Positions 22,441 to 31,143 are shown, counted from the first letter of the stretch. The stretch is DNA of 32,292 nucleotides from an uncultured Christensenellaceae bacterium (GCA_910589015.1 CAJUSA010000014.1:30250-62541), one strand, 5' to 3'. Numbers and translations: made by a program. Notes: generated from the letters alone by a model not told the origin.

Positions 22441-23223
22441 ATGGGAAAAATCATCTCGTTTTCCAACCAGAAGGGCGGCGTCGGCAAGACGACGACATGC
22501 GTGAATATGGCGGCGTATCTCGCCGCGGCGGGAAAGAGGGTGTTGCTTGTCGATCTCGATCCGCAGGGCAATGCCACGACGGGATTGGGGTTCAGCAAAT
22601 CTTCGTTAAAGAAGTCGGTTTATAACGTGCTCATCGACGACGAGGACGCCAAAGAGAACATTTTGCCCACCGAACTCGACAATCTCTTTCTTCTGCCTGC
22701 GAACATCGATCTGGCGGGCGCGGAAGTGGAATTGGTGTACAAACAGCGGCGCGAAAAGGTTCTGAAAGGGGCGCTCGATAAAATCAAAAATCTTTACGAC
22801 TTTATTTTGATCGACTGCCCGCCTTCGCTCGGGCTGATCACGATCAACGCCCTTGCCGCTGCCGACAGCGCGATCATTCCCATTCAAAGCGAATATTACG
22901 CCCTCGAAGGCTTGTCGCAGCTCATGAACAGCATCGCGCTGGTTCGCCAACACCTTAACAAAAATTTACAGATCGAAGGCGTTGTGCTGACGATGTACGA
23001 CGGCAGATCGCTCATATCCAAGCAGATCGCGGCGGAAATCAAGAAGTTTTTCACGAAAAAACTTTACGAAATCGTCATTCCGCGCAACGTGCGCCTTTCC
23101 GAGGCGCCCAGCCACGGCAAACCGATTTTACTGCACGACCCCAAATGCAACGGCGCAAAGGCATACCGCGCGCTGACCGAAGAATTTTTAAGCAAAGAAA
23201 ATAACGAGAGAAAAGGAGATTGA
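22441..23223 (+). CDS. parA: Chromosome-partitioning ATPase ParA/Soj
   Basis: 260 residues, the short Soj form with no N-terminal helix-turn-helix. The deviant Walker A is QKGGVGKTTT (10-19), followed by DLDPQGNATTG (41-51) and DCPPSLG (about 122-128). It binds DNA nonspecifically as an ATP dimer and, with ParB, positions origins and can modulate DnaA. The ATG at 22441 has GGAGAGAGAAGAAT upstream. The stop is 2 bases before the parB ATG, so the two are translationally coupled. Confidence 0.95.
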   Translation: MGKIISFSNQKGGVGKTTTCVNMAAYLAAAGKRVLLVDLDPQGNATTGLGFSKSSLKKSVYNVLIDDEDAKENILPTELDNLFLLPANIDLAGAEVELVYKQRREKVLKGALDKIKNLYDFILIDCPPSLGLITINALAAADSAIIPIQSEYYALEGLSQLMNSIALVRQHLNKNLQIEGVVLTMYDGRSLISKQIAAEIKKFFTKKLYEIVIPRNVRLSEAPSHGKPILLHDPKCNGAKAYRALTEEFLSKENNERKGD

Positions 23224-23225
23224 AT

Positions 23226-24107
23226 ATGGCGAGAGGACTTGGCCGCGGTTTGGACGCATTGTTTCTCGATACCGAGGCGGCTTACGAAAACGCGCACAGC
23301 GAACAGGGCGTGACCGAAGTGGACATCACGAACGTCTTTCCCAACCCCGATCAGCCGCGTAAAAATTTCGATGAAAACGCGCTTGCCGAATTGGCGCGCT
23401 CGATCAAAGAACACGGTGTAATCATGCCCCTCGTCGTCGTGCGTTCGGACGGCGGGAAATATATGATCGTTGCGGGCGAACGCCGTTACCGCGCCGCGAT
23501 CCGCGCAGGGCTTAGCGCCGTGCCCGTCATCGTGAAGGAACTCGACGAGAAGGAAGTGCAGGAAATTTCGCTCATCGAGAACTTACAGCGCGAAGACCTC
23601 AATCCCATCGAAGCGGCGTACGGCATGAAACGGCTGATGGAAGAGTTTTCCATGACGCAGGAAGGGCTTTCGGAAAAGCTCGGCAAATCCCGCCCCGCCA
23701 TCGCCAACACGTTGCGGCTATTGACGCTCAGCGACGCGGTGATCGCTCTTGTGCGCGACGGCAAGCTCTCTTCGGGACATGCCCGCACGCTCGTCACCGT
23801 TCCTGCGGACGAACAGGAAGAAATCGCCCTTACTTGCGTGAAAGAGGGGTGGTCGGTGCGCGAAATGGAACGCGCCGTTAAAGCCATGCTCAATCCGCCC
23901 GAAGTGCTGGCAAAGGATAAAGAAAAGAAAAACGCGCTGGCGTCTGCCGAGCTTAAACACCTTGTGGAACGGCTGCGCGGGGCGTTCGGAACGAAGGTTT
24001 CGCTCATCGGAACGGACAAAAAGGGGCGCATTTATATCGATTATTACACGCGCGACGATTTGCAGCGCCTGAGTGAAATTCTTGATTTGCTCGACAATAT
24101 GCATTAA
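23226..24107 (+). CDS. parB: Chromosome-partitioning protein ParB/Spo0J
   Basis: 293 residues, the CTP-dependent clamp that loads at parS. N-terminal MARGLGRGLDALF (ParA-activating segment), NPDQPRKNF (40-48), the CTP-binding box GERRYRAAIRAG (84-95), ENLQREDLNPIEAA (118-131), and the helix-turn-helix MTQEGLSEKLGKSRPAIANT (143-162). The C-terminal part carries the dimerisation region. I chose the ATG at 23226, 7 bases after AAGGAG; the upstream TTG at 23220 overlaps the parA stop and is less likely. Its targets, two parS sites, lie 3 kb upstream. Confidence 0.95.
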   Translation: MARGLGRGLDALFLDTEAAYENAHSEQGVTEVDITNVFPNPDQPRKNFDENALAELARSIKEHGVIMPLVVVRSDGGKYMIVAGERRYRAAIRAGLSAVPVIVKELDEKEVQEISLIENLQREDLNPIEAAYGMKRLMEEFSMTQEGLSEKLGKSRPAIANTLRLLTLSDAVIALVRDGKLSSGHARTLVTVPADEQEEIALTCVKEGWSVREMERAVKAMLNPPEVLAKDKEKKNALASAELKHLVERLRGAFGTKVSLIGTDKKGRIYIDYYTRDDLQRLSEILDLLDNMH

Positions 24108-24120
24108 AATACGACGATGA

Positions 24121-24152
24121 GCCGCCTTTTCGATACGGAAAGGCGGCTTTTT
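24121..24152 (+). terminator. Terminator of parB
   Basis: Stem GCCGCCTTT / AAAGGCGGC (24121-24129, 24139-24147) with a 9-base loop, followed by TTTTTT. Confidence 0.9.
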
Positions 24153-24162
24153 TAATGGAACA

Positions 24163-24188
24163 GATTCCTCGGCTTCGCTCGGAATGAC
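24163..24188 (-). repeat. Dispersed 26-mer repeat
   Basis: Reverse complement matches 340-365 at 24 of 26 positions. The element has imperfect internal dyad symmetry (ATTCC / GGAAT). Confidence 0.8.
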
Positions 24189-24250
24189 AAATTTACTTGA
24201 AGAAAAGATAAAAAAGTTGAAAAAAATCTAAAAAATTTTTTCAAAGCCTA

Positions 24251-24279
24251 TTGACAAAGGCATTTTCGTGTGATAAGAT
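24251..24279 (+). promoter_or_regulatory. Promoter of the arabinan uptake operon
   Basis: Perfect TTGACA (24251-24256), 17 bases, TAAGAT (24274-24279). The transcript would start near 24286, 230 bases before the first start codon, leaving room for a leader control element. Confidence 0.75.
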
Positions 24280-24297
24280 AGCCTCAGCAAAAAAATA

Positions 24298-24485
24298 ATG
24301 ACGTCGGGGGAGAGTCATGATATTGAAGGGCAATCGGTAAAACGATCTTATTTTGCAACCCTTTTTTTCGGGGTGCGGTAGGGGTTTTTCGAATGTCCTT
24401 TTTATTTTGCTCCATTCCGATGGAATTATTTTCCATCGGCTTTTTTTCGTTTTTCCGTTCCCCCGGGGTTACGAAAAGAGCCGTT
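24298..24485 (+). promoter_or_regulatory. Structured mRNA leader, possible attenuator or riboswitch-like element
   Basis: Within the leader: ATGAC/GTCAT hairpin (24298-24318), ATCG-GTAAAA-CGAT hairpin (about 24333), a perfect terminator hairpin (24417-24439), and an alternative stem in which CGGCTTTTTTTCG (24437-24449) pairs imperfectly with CGAAAAGAGCCG (about 24472-24483), overlapping the terminator stem and T tract. The arrangement suggests a choice between structures. I do not recognise a known riboswitch class. Confidence 0.5.
24417..24446 (+). terminator. Intrinsic terminator inside the operon leader
   Basis: Perfect 9-bp stem CCGATGGAA / TTCCATCGG (24417-24425, 24431-24439), loop TTATT, then C and seven T. 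It is placed between the promoter and the first gene, so it must be bypassed for the operon to be expressed. Confidence 0.8.
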
Positions 24486-24514
24486 GGGCAAAACTATATT
24501 ATAAGAGGTGTAAA

Positions 24515-27370
24515 GTGAAGAAGAGGAATATTGCCAAGAAGGCAGCGATTATCGCCCTTTCCTCCGTCCTTGCCGCGGGATCGCTTGCGGCGCTGGCGGG
24601 TTGCGGCGGCGGTGCAGATGCAAGTCAGATCACGATCCATATTTTCTGCAACGATTCGGATAAACAGGTCAACCAGAAAATTATCAACGACTGGGTCGAA
24701 GAATATCAGAGAACGCACGATCTCGGTTTCACGATCAAACCGATCCTTCCGGAAACCAACAGCGATAAAGGGGCATATTTTGAGGATCTTAAAGGAAGAT
24801 TGTCGAACGGCAGAGATGCAATTGCCGATATTATCTATCTTTCGCCCCGCTATGTAAAGAAGTATTCGAAGTTAGGCTACGTTATGGATCTGACGCCCTA
24901 TCTTTCCACCGATACGAAGAGCAAGCTCGGCACCGAGATCTGGAACAATGCCGTTTCGTATTACGGGTACGACAAGACCGACGCGAATTATACGCTCGGT
25001 CAGCCTATCGAATACAATGCGACGTCGGGCAAATTCGTCACGAGCGCGGATACGAGCAAGGAAGTCAGTCTTTACGCCTTGCCGAAGGACTATTCGAACT
25101 TCGCGCTCGGCTATAATAAAATGTATTTCACGGACGATCTTGTCGCGTCGTATCAGACGCGCAGGGCGTCGGATACGCGCAACGTCACCAACCCCGCCGC
25201 AAGCTCTTCGAAGGTGGCGACCTTCACGGGCGGCAGCTCTGTGGCGACGTTCGCGGCAAGCGGGGAGTATAATATTTACGATTCGACCGGTAAGGTTGTG
25301 GGAACGGCGACGGCAACGGCGGGGCAGGAAGCGCCCATGCTTGCGATCGGCGTGCCCGTCACCTATAAACCGTTTAACTATTATATCTATCAGAATTACG
25401 ACGCTGCGCTTGCGGCGGGCGATCCGGTTGCCTGCCTTGTCGAGGGCTTGACGCGCGGCGACGGATTCACCGTCACCATTCCCGGACTTCCCGGCTGGAC
25501 CTTTAATATCGAGGATGCGGCGGGCTATGAAAAGACGGGTTCGAATTACGCGAAAGCCGTCAATCCAAATTCGGTTTACGACAGCACGATCGGGCATACC
25601 GTTCTCACCTATCAGGAATACGGCGCGCTCAACTGGGCGATGACCTATTACCTCAATACCTTCAACTGGGCGAGCGGTGAGCCCGACGGCTGGAAGTCGG
25701 GTTACGGCGGCTTTACGGCAATGGAAGGCAATACCGAAGTGCATTACGTTGTGTACGGCGGCGAGCAGTATGAAGGAAAGCAGGGGAATGCTCTTTATTT
25801 ACAGCCCTGGCTTGCCGCGAACGACGGCGACTTCCTCAATGCGGCAAGAACGTCGGCGCTCAATCCCGAAGGGCAGGATATCACCGGCATTCGCAGCGAC
25901 GCGTATAAAGACAAAAAAGCGACCGAATATGCGGGCAAGGCAACCGAAGCGCGCAATAAACTCAATCTCGACGGGACGACGCGGAACGTCGACGTGCAGT
26001 ACGGCATGAATACCGAAGTATTCCTCGAAACGTATGCGGCGTTTGCAAACCACGGCGCGATCTGGAACGCCAACGCGGGCGGCGCAAAAGACGGCCGTCC
26101 TGCCGATAACAACTCGGGTTGGGACTTCTTCCGTCAGGGACGTTCGATTTTCTACGGCGCAGGAAGCTGGGACGCGGCAACGCGCAACGACTCGGATATT
26201 TCTCTCGTCAACTTCGGGCAGATGCCTTCGCCCGTAGCCGAAGATTACGCGCTCTATTCGACGACGGCAACGCCCGACTACGACGCGGGCATGACCGTGA
26301 CCTACGCGAACGCCAACAACATCAAGGGGACGGGCGCAGACGCGCACCTCACCGACAAAGCGCAACTTGCAAATCCGACCCCTGCCGTATATACGCCTGC
26401 GCAGATCTACGCCAACCAGATTCTTCGTCAGGATAAATGGGCTGCCCGTATGGACAGCGTCGGCTATGCGGCAAACGGCAGATTTGCCGATATGCAGGAA
26501 GGCGACAAGGAATATTGGAAGAAAGAGGCGACGGCGTCGCTCATTGCCGCCCTTACCGTGCAGGAAAGCGAACAGGTTTCGCTCACCTATGCCGGCGCGC
26601 AGTTGCCCAACTTCATGCGTCAGTGTACCGACTTCCTGAAATATCAGGATACCTCTTACGAACACTATGCGGACGGCGCGTTCAAAGACATGCTTACCCC
26701 GCAGGGCTTTGCCAACAATGCCGAATACGGTTCGGATCCCGACATCGGCGGCAAGATCTGGGATTATTATTACACGGTGGCAAAAGCCATGGCGGACGCT
26801 TCGCGCAGTTCTTCCGAAAACGGCAAGACGGTTGCGCAATGGATCGAAACGGCGGGTTACGGCGATTACGACGGAACCGAAAAGGGCTCTTCGACCAAGG
26901 CGCTGCGTTACGATCCGCAGTATGCCGACATGAAGCTGAGCGACTTTATCGGTGAATCGGGCAAGAACTATTACACCGCCATGAAGGTATTGCGCATGGT
27001 CAATTTCAACTATGCCGACCGTGACCTCAACATCCGCATGCAGACGGGCTTGAACGCGGTGAGCGATTCGACGATGTTTACGCCCCAAGACGACTGGCTC
27101 AACGAGCTGGACGCGCGCAAACACGCCAACTCGTTCATGCTCACCTATTTTGCGAACATCGCCGTCAGTTCTTCGCTGATCAGTGCGTTGCAGGGCGTGA
27201 CGCCCGGCACGGCGATCGCGCAGTCGTATTCCGAGACCGAGGACGCCGACGCGAAAAACCACGCGCAGTGGTGGTCGCCCGCGTACTACGCGACCTATTA
27301 TGCGATCCGCTGCGATCAGACGTTAAAGACGCTCATCGCATCCGAAAACAGAGAATTGCAGGGAAAATAA
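24515..27370 (+). CDS. Very large lipoprotein sugar-binding protein (ABC transporter)
   Basis: 951 residues from the GTG at 24515 (AAGAGGTG upstream); twice the size of usual extracellular solute-binding proteins. The signal KKAAIIALSSVLAAGSLAAL ends in lipobox LAGC with Cys30, so it is anchored outside the membrane. The first ~150 residues have the family-1 binding-protein pattern (ITIHIFCNDSDKQVNQ, ADIIYLSPRYVKKYSKLGYV, DLTPYLS), and YALPKDYSNFALGYNKMYF is a typical ligand-cleft region. Long insertions with many aromatic residues (about 250-420) enlarge the protein, in line with binding long oligosaccharides. It is first in an operon with two permeases and a GH43 enzyme, so arabino-oligosaccharides are the likely ligand. 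The ligand is inferred from context. Confidence 0.85.
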   Translation: MKKRNIAKKAAIIALSSVLAAGSLAALAGCGGGADASQITIHIFCNDSDKQVNQKIINDWVEEYQRTHDLGFTIKPILPETNSDKGAYFEDLKGRLSNGRDAIADIIYLSPRYVKKYSKLGYVMDLTPYLSTDTKSKLGTEIWNNAVSYYGYDKTDANYTLGQPIEYNATSGKFVTSADTSKEVSLYALPKDYSNFALGYNKMYFTDDLVASYQTRRASDTRNVTNPAASSSKVATFTGGSSVATFAASGEYNIYDSTGKVVGTATATAGQEAPMLAIGVPVTYKPFNYYIYQNYDAALAAGDPVACLVEGLTRGDGFTVTIPGLPGWTFNIEDAAGYEKTGSNYAKAVNPNSVYDSTIGHTVLTYQEYGALNWAMTYYLNTFNWASGEPDGWKSGYGGFTAMEGNTEVHYVVYGGEQYEGKQGNALYLQPWLAANDGDFLNAARTSALNPEGQDITGIRSDAYKDKKATEYAGKATEARNKLNLDGTTRNVDVQYGMNTEVFLETYAAFANHGAIWNANAGGAKDGRPADNNSGWDFFRQGRSIFYGAGSWDAATRNDSDISLVNFGQMPSPVAEDYALYSTTATPDYDAGMTVTYANANNIKGTGADAHLTDKAQLANPTPAVYTPAQIYANQILRQDKWAARMDSVGYAANGRFADMQEGDKEYWKKEATASLIAALTVQESEQVSLTYAGAQLPNFMRQCTDFLKYQDTSYEHYADGAFKDMLTPQGFANNAEYGSDPDIGGKIWDYYYTVAKAMADASRSSSENGKTVAQWIETAGYGDYDGTEKGSSTKALRYDPQYADMKLSDFIGESGKNYYTAMKVLRMVNFNYADRDLNIRMQTGLNAVSDSTMFTPQDDWLNELDARKHANSFMLTYFANIAVSSSLISALQGVTPGTAIAQSYSETEDADAKNHAQWWSPAYYATYYAIRCDQTLKTLIASENRELQGK

Positions 27371-27383
27371 AAGAACGTTCAAA

Positions 27384-27408
27384 GCCCTCCCGCAGCGTGC
27401 GGGAGGGC
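27384..27408 (+). other. Intercistronic hairpin without T tract
   Basis: Perfect 11-bp GC-rich stem GCCCTCCCGCA / TGCGGGAGGGC with loop GCG, 13 bases past the binding-protein stop and not followed by a T run. It likely protects the 3' end of the upstream message and lowers permease expression relative to the binding protein, as in other ABC sugar operons. Confidence 0.8.
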
Positions 27409-27444
27409 GGCGAAAACAGAATATGAGAAGGGAGGAAAACGGTT

Positions 27445-28587
27445 ATGGAAGAAATTACGGCTGCCGCGGCGGAAAACGCGGGCGAAGTAACCGTAGCGGC
27501 GGCGGTGCCGCCCAAAAAGAAACGGCATATCAATCAACAGAAATTGCAGGATAATCTCTGGGGGTGGGTGTTCTGCGTTCCCCTCATCGTGGGCACGGTG
27601 CTCTTTGTTTACACCGCCCTCGTCATTGCGCTCATTCTTTCGTTCGGGCATTATACCACGGCGCAGGGCAGTGTGTGGGAATATCTCGGCAGAATGTTCA
27701 GCGGCAAGGCGAATATCAGCGATCCGTTCTACTGGTATAAATGGGTGTTCTGTGAAAACGAATGGAGTTCGAGCATCTGGGCGGGTTCGCAGGGAACGCA
27801 CGTTTCCTGGGCGTACCCCGAAATCGGCGAACAGATCGGCACCACGGTGAACGCCGCGGGCGCGACGCTGTTCAACACCGTGTTCTATATGATCGGCATA
27901 CCCATCGGCATGGTGCTTTCCATGTTCTTCGCGGTGTGCATGTCGCGCGACATCAAGGGCGGGAACGTGTTCCGCGTACTCTACTACATACCGTGTGTAG
28001 CAAGTACGATCGCCATTATTTACACGTTCAAACTGCTCTTCAAATACGACGGTCTGATCAATAAAATGTTCGGCAGCAGTATCCCGTGGCTCAAACTCGG
28101 CGAGGGCGACAGCATCATCGAGATGGGCGCGGCGCAGGGCATCGATCCCTACTGGTCGCAGGGGCTTGTCAGTAAGCTCGTTATCGTCATCATGTCGGTA
28201 TGGAAGGGCTTGGGCGGCACGATCATTCTTTACGTTGCGGGGCTTTCGGGCGTCAACGCCGCGACCAAAGAGGCGGCGCAGATCGACGGCGCAAGCAACT
28301 GGACGACCTTCTGGCGCGTGACCATGCCCGACCTGTATCCCGTTATTTTCTATAATATCGTCACGTCGGTCATCGGCGGCATGCAGATCTATGCCGAACC
28401 CGAACTGTTTTTCGGTACAGGTGCGGGCGTCGACCTCATGACGGCGGGTTACGTTTCGCTTATCTGGTTCCGCGGGATCCGCGAGGGCAACGCCTCGCTC
28501 GGCGCGGCATACGGCATGGTGCTTGCCTTGATCATTCTCGTACTTACGCTCTTCCAGTTCTGGCTGGACAGCAGGAATAAGGACTAA
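27445..28587 (+). CDS. ABC sugar permease (MalF/LplB type)
   Basis: 380 residues. A hydrophilic N-terminus (KKKRHINQQKLQ) is followed by TM1 (WGWVFCVPLIVGTVLFVYTA, about 39-58) and about five further helices. The EAA loop that docks the ATPase is GVNAATKEAAQIDGASNWTT (about 271-290). The ~60-residue extracytoplasmic stretch after TM1 (YTTAQGSVWEYLGRMFSG onward) is longer than usual. GGGAGG precedes the ATG. The second permease starts 14 bases later. Confidence 0.92.
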   Translation: MEEITAAAAENAGEVTVAAAVPPKKKRHINQQKLQDNLWGWVFCVPLIVGTVLFVYTALVIALILSFGHYTTAQGSVWEYLGRMFSGKANISDPFYWYKWVFCENEWSSSIWAGSQGTHVSWAYPEIGEQIGTTVNAAGATLFNTVFYMIGIPIGMVLSMFFAVCMSRDIKGGNVFRVLYYIPCVASTIAIIYTFKLLFKYDGLINKMFGSSIPWLKLGEGDSIIEMGAAQGIDPYWSQGLVSKLVIVIMSVWKGLGGTIILYVAGLSGVNAATKEAAQIDGASNWTTFWRVTMPDLYPVIFYNIVTSVIGGMQIYAEPELFFGTGAGVDLMTAGYVSLIWFRGIREGNASLGAAYGMVLALIILVLTLFQFWLDSRNKD

Positions 28588-28601
28588 GGGGGAAAAGCGT
28601 T

Positions 28602-29624
28602 ATGGAAAACGAAAAAACCGTAAACGAAGAAAAACAGTATTCCTCTTTCCGTTACGCGCTCGGCGCGGTGCTTGCGTTTTTCGGGATCTCTTCGCGGACG
28701 CACCGCGCAAGCAAAAAACGCGCGCGGCTCGTTGCCGATATCCTCACCTACGTCGTGCTGATTTTGGGCGCGTTCGTCATGATCTATCCCTTCTGGTGGA
28801 TGCTTGCGGGTTCGTTTGCATACACCGCCGACCGTTGGGGCAATCAGTATCTGACGCAGCTTGTTTGGTGGCCGAAAAACAGCACGTTTCAGGTTGAAAC
28901 GCTGCACCACGGCGCGTTTTACAACTACGCCGAGCTGTTCGTCGGCGGGTTCAAGGCAAGCGAATTCAACCCGAGTTTCAATTATTGGCGCGCGGTGCTC
29001 AACAACCTCATCTATTCGGTCGTGCCCGTCGTCGTGGGCGTCATCACCTCGGCAATGGCGGCGTTCTCGTTCGCCAAAATCGAGTGGGTGGGCAGAAACA
29101 AGGTGTTCATGTTCCTGCTTGCCGCGATCATGGTGCCCGGCCCTTCGATCATGACGGCGCAATACGTTATGTATAGCTCGTTCAACATGCTCAACGGTTT
29201 GGCGCTCGTCATTCCCGGTCTGTTCGGCTCGATCATGACGGCGTTCTTTATCCGACAGTTCCTGTTCGGTATGCCCACCTCGATCATCGAGGCGGCGAAG
29301 ATCGACGGCGCGGGTTACGGCAGAATTTTCGTGCAGTTTATCCTTCCTTTGGCGATGCCCGCCATTGTCGCGCAGGGTCTGCTTTCGTTCATGGGGTGCT
29401 GGAATAACTACATGGGTTCGTATATCTTCATCAATTCCCGTTCGCAGTGGGTCAACCTGCCGCACGCAATGTATATCATGGCGTCGATTTCCAACAAGTA
29501 TGTAAACAACCAGGGCCCCGTTATCGCGGCTTCGGTCATGTGTGTGTTGCCCGTGCTCATTCTGTTTGCGGTGTTTCAGAAGATGATCATCGGCTCGTTG
29601 ATGCTCACGGGGTCGAAGGAATAA
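28602..29624 (+). CDS. ABC sugar permease (MalG/YtcP type)
   Basis: 340 residues. After a charged N-terminus and a first helix (DILTYVVLILGAFVMIYPFW, about 47-66) come five more helices. The EAA loop reads MPTSIIEAAKIDGAGYGRIF (about 225-244). The loop after TM1 mentions many aromatic and glycine residues (about 70-125). Together with the preceding gene it forms the transmembrane dimer. The ATPase is not encoded nearby, so it must come from elsewhere, as with the shared MsmX ATPase of Bacillus. Confidence 0.92.
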   Translation: MENEKTVNEEKQYSSFRYALGAVLAFFGISSRTHRASKKRARLVADILTYVVLILGAFVMIYPFWWMLAGSFAYTADRWGNQYLTQLVWWPKNSTFQVETLHHGAFYNYAELFVGGFKASEFNPSFNYWRAVLNNLIYSVVPVVVGVITSAMAAFSFAKIEWVGRNKVFMFLLAAIMVPGPSIMTAQYVMYSSFNMLNGLALVIPGLFGSIMTAFFIRQFLFGMPTSIIEAAKIDGAGYGRIFVQFILPLAMPAIVAQGLLSFMGCWNNYMGSYIFINSRSQWVNLPHAMYIMASISNKYVNNQGPVIAASVMCVLPVLILFAVFQKMIIGSLMLTGSKE

Positions 29625-29637
29625 TAAGGGGGCGAAA

Positions 29638-31143
29638 ATGAAAAAAATCTGGATAACTCTGCCGCTTTGCGCGGTGTTCGCGTTTGCGGCGGCAAGCTGC
29701 GTTGCGTGTGCCAAGGGGGGCGACGACGTGAAATACGGCTTAAAACCTACGCAGGCGGTCGTCCTGCCCGATTACGGCGACCGTACGGACAACGTTGCGG
29801 TGCACGATCCTTCGGTCTTTCAGGACCCCAAAGACGGCACATATTACGCGTTCGGTTCGCATTTCATGGTTGCAAGCTCTTCCGACCTGATCCACTGGAC
29901 GCAAGAGGTGGGCGACGGCAGCAGTGAAACGAACGGACAGAAAGAGGCGCAGAAGCTCTACGGCGATGGCGTAAACTGGCGCGACGTGCTGGTAGAGAGC
30001 GTCAAGCACGCAGGCAGGGGCATGCCCTCGACCTGGGCGCCCGACGTCAATTACCACGACGGCACCTATTATATGTACTATTCGCTCACCACGGCGTTCG
30101 GCAGCGGCAGATCGGTGATCGGCAGAGTTTCGTCCGACAACGTGCTCGGTCCGTATGCCGACGAAGAGATCATCGTCAAGAGCACGAACGGCACCCTGAG
30201 TACCGCCGAACCGAACTGCATCGATCCCGAGTTATTCGAGGATAAAGACGGCGGGCTGTGGATGGTTTACGGCTCGAGCGGTGCAGGAATTCACATCAAA
30301 GAGCTCTATAATTCGGGCGAAAACTGGGGACTTCCCAAAGAAGACGGTTACGGTAAACTTATCTGGAAGGGTCCCGCGAACGGCGGAACGCCCGTCGTGG
30401 AAGGGCCGTTCGTGTTTTACAACGATCTGACCGATTATTACTATCTCATGACGACCTACGGCGACCTGAATACCGATTATAACATGCACATCGCGCGCAG
30501 TAAAAATCCCGACGGGCCGTATACCGACGTCACGGGCGCCGATATGGCGACTCTTCCGAACGCAGGCATGACGGGCGGCAACAAAATTGCGGGCAACTAC
30601 AAATTCGAACGCGCGAGCGCAGACATGGGTTATGCGGCGCTCGGGCATAACTCGGTGATCAAAGACAAGAGCGGTAAATATTTCGTCGTGTATCATACGC
30701 GCAGACAGACGGGCTCTTCCAAACCCACGGCGGGGCATAATCTTTGCGTTTCGCAACTGTTTTTCAACGAGCAGGGTTGGCCCGTGATGTCGCCCGTGTG
30801 TTACGAAGGCGAAACGTTCGGCACGGTCGCCGAAAGCGACGTCGCGCAGACGTACGAAGTTGTCGTCCATACGGCGGCAACGCAACAGGCACCCGCCGTC
30901 TCGCAGGATTACGCGCTGACCGATGACGGCAAGGTGACAAAGAGCGGCGCCGAAGTCGGCACCTGGTCGCTGAAAGAGGGATACTATATCGCGCTGACGA
31001 TCGACGGAAGGAATTATAACGGCGTCGTCGTTCCCGGTTGGGATATGTATGCGGTCGCCGCAAAGCAGGAAGGGCGCTTGTGCATCACCGCCGTTTCCGA
31101 CGAAGGCATTTCGCTTTGGGCGATCGGCGGCAAAGTATCGTAA
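29638..31143 (+). CDS. GH43 family endo-arabinanase, probable lipoprotein
   Basis: 501 residues. It would hydrolyse alpha-1,5-linked arabinan, the side chain of pectin. The five-bladed propeller core has the catalytic base Asp57 (VAVHDPSVFQD), the pKa-modulating Asp196 (NCIDPELFED) and the acid Glu255 (PVVEGPFVF); STWAPDVNYHDGTYYMYYS and GHNSVIKDKSGKYFVVYHTR closely resemble B. subtilis Abn2-type enzymes. Residues about 400-501 form a C-terminal beta-rich domain as in Abn2. The signal MKKIWITLPLCAVFAFAAAS with Cys21 or Cys24 suggests lipoprotein anchoring. GGGGGCG precedes the ATG, 13 bases after the permease stop. Other GH43 activities such as xylosidase are possible, but the long conserved core favours endo-arabinanase. 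Confidence 0.88.
   Translation: MKKIWITLPLCAVFAFAAASCVACAKGGDDVKYGLKPTQAVVLPDYGDRTDNVAVHDPSVFQDPKDGTYYAFGSHFMVASSSDLIHWTQEVGDGSSETNGQKEAQKLYGDGVNWRDVLVESVKHAGRGMPSTWAPDVNYHDGTYYMYYSLTTAFGSGRSVIGRVSSDNVLGPYADEEIIVKSTNGTLSTAEPNCIDPELFEDKDGGLWMVYGSSGAGIHIKELYNSGENWGLPKEDGYGKLIWKGPANGGTPVVEGPFVFYNDLTDYYYLMTTYGDLNTDYNMHIARSKNPDGPYTDVTGADMATLPNAGMTGGNKIAGNYKFERASADMGYAALGHNSVIKDKSGKYFVVYHTRRQTGSSKPTAGHNLCVSQLFFNEQGWPVMSPVCYEGETFGTVAESDVAQTYEVVVHTAATQQAPAVSQDYALTDDGKVTKSGAEVGTWSLKEGYYIALTIDGRNYNGVVVPGWDMYAVAAKQEGRLCITAVSDEGISLWAIGGKVS

Larger units (their letters stand above)
24108..24514 (+). other. Gene-free region: terminator, repeat, promoter and leader
   Basis: No gene fits here. It holds the parB terminator (24121-24152), a dispersed 26-mer (24163-24188), the arabinan operon promoter (24251-24279), and a ~230-base leader with several hairpins, including an intrinsic terminator (24417-24446). 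The long frame beginning at 24353 is an in-frame extension of the binding-protein gene without a ribosome site. Confidence 0.7.

Noticed and set aside
24353..24514. 54-residue N-terminal extension of the sugar-binding protein
   Set aside because: It would cover the leader terminator and move the signal peptide inward; the GTG at 24515 has a ribosome site and gives a normal lipoprotein signal.
25799..27262. 487-codon minus-strand open frame
   Set aside because: Antisense to the binding-protein gene; low-complexity Arg/Val/Gly composition and no promoter or ribosome site.
28584..29714. 376-codon minus-strand open frame
   Set aside because: Antisense to the second permease; His/Arg/Asp-rich shadow frame.
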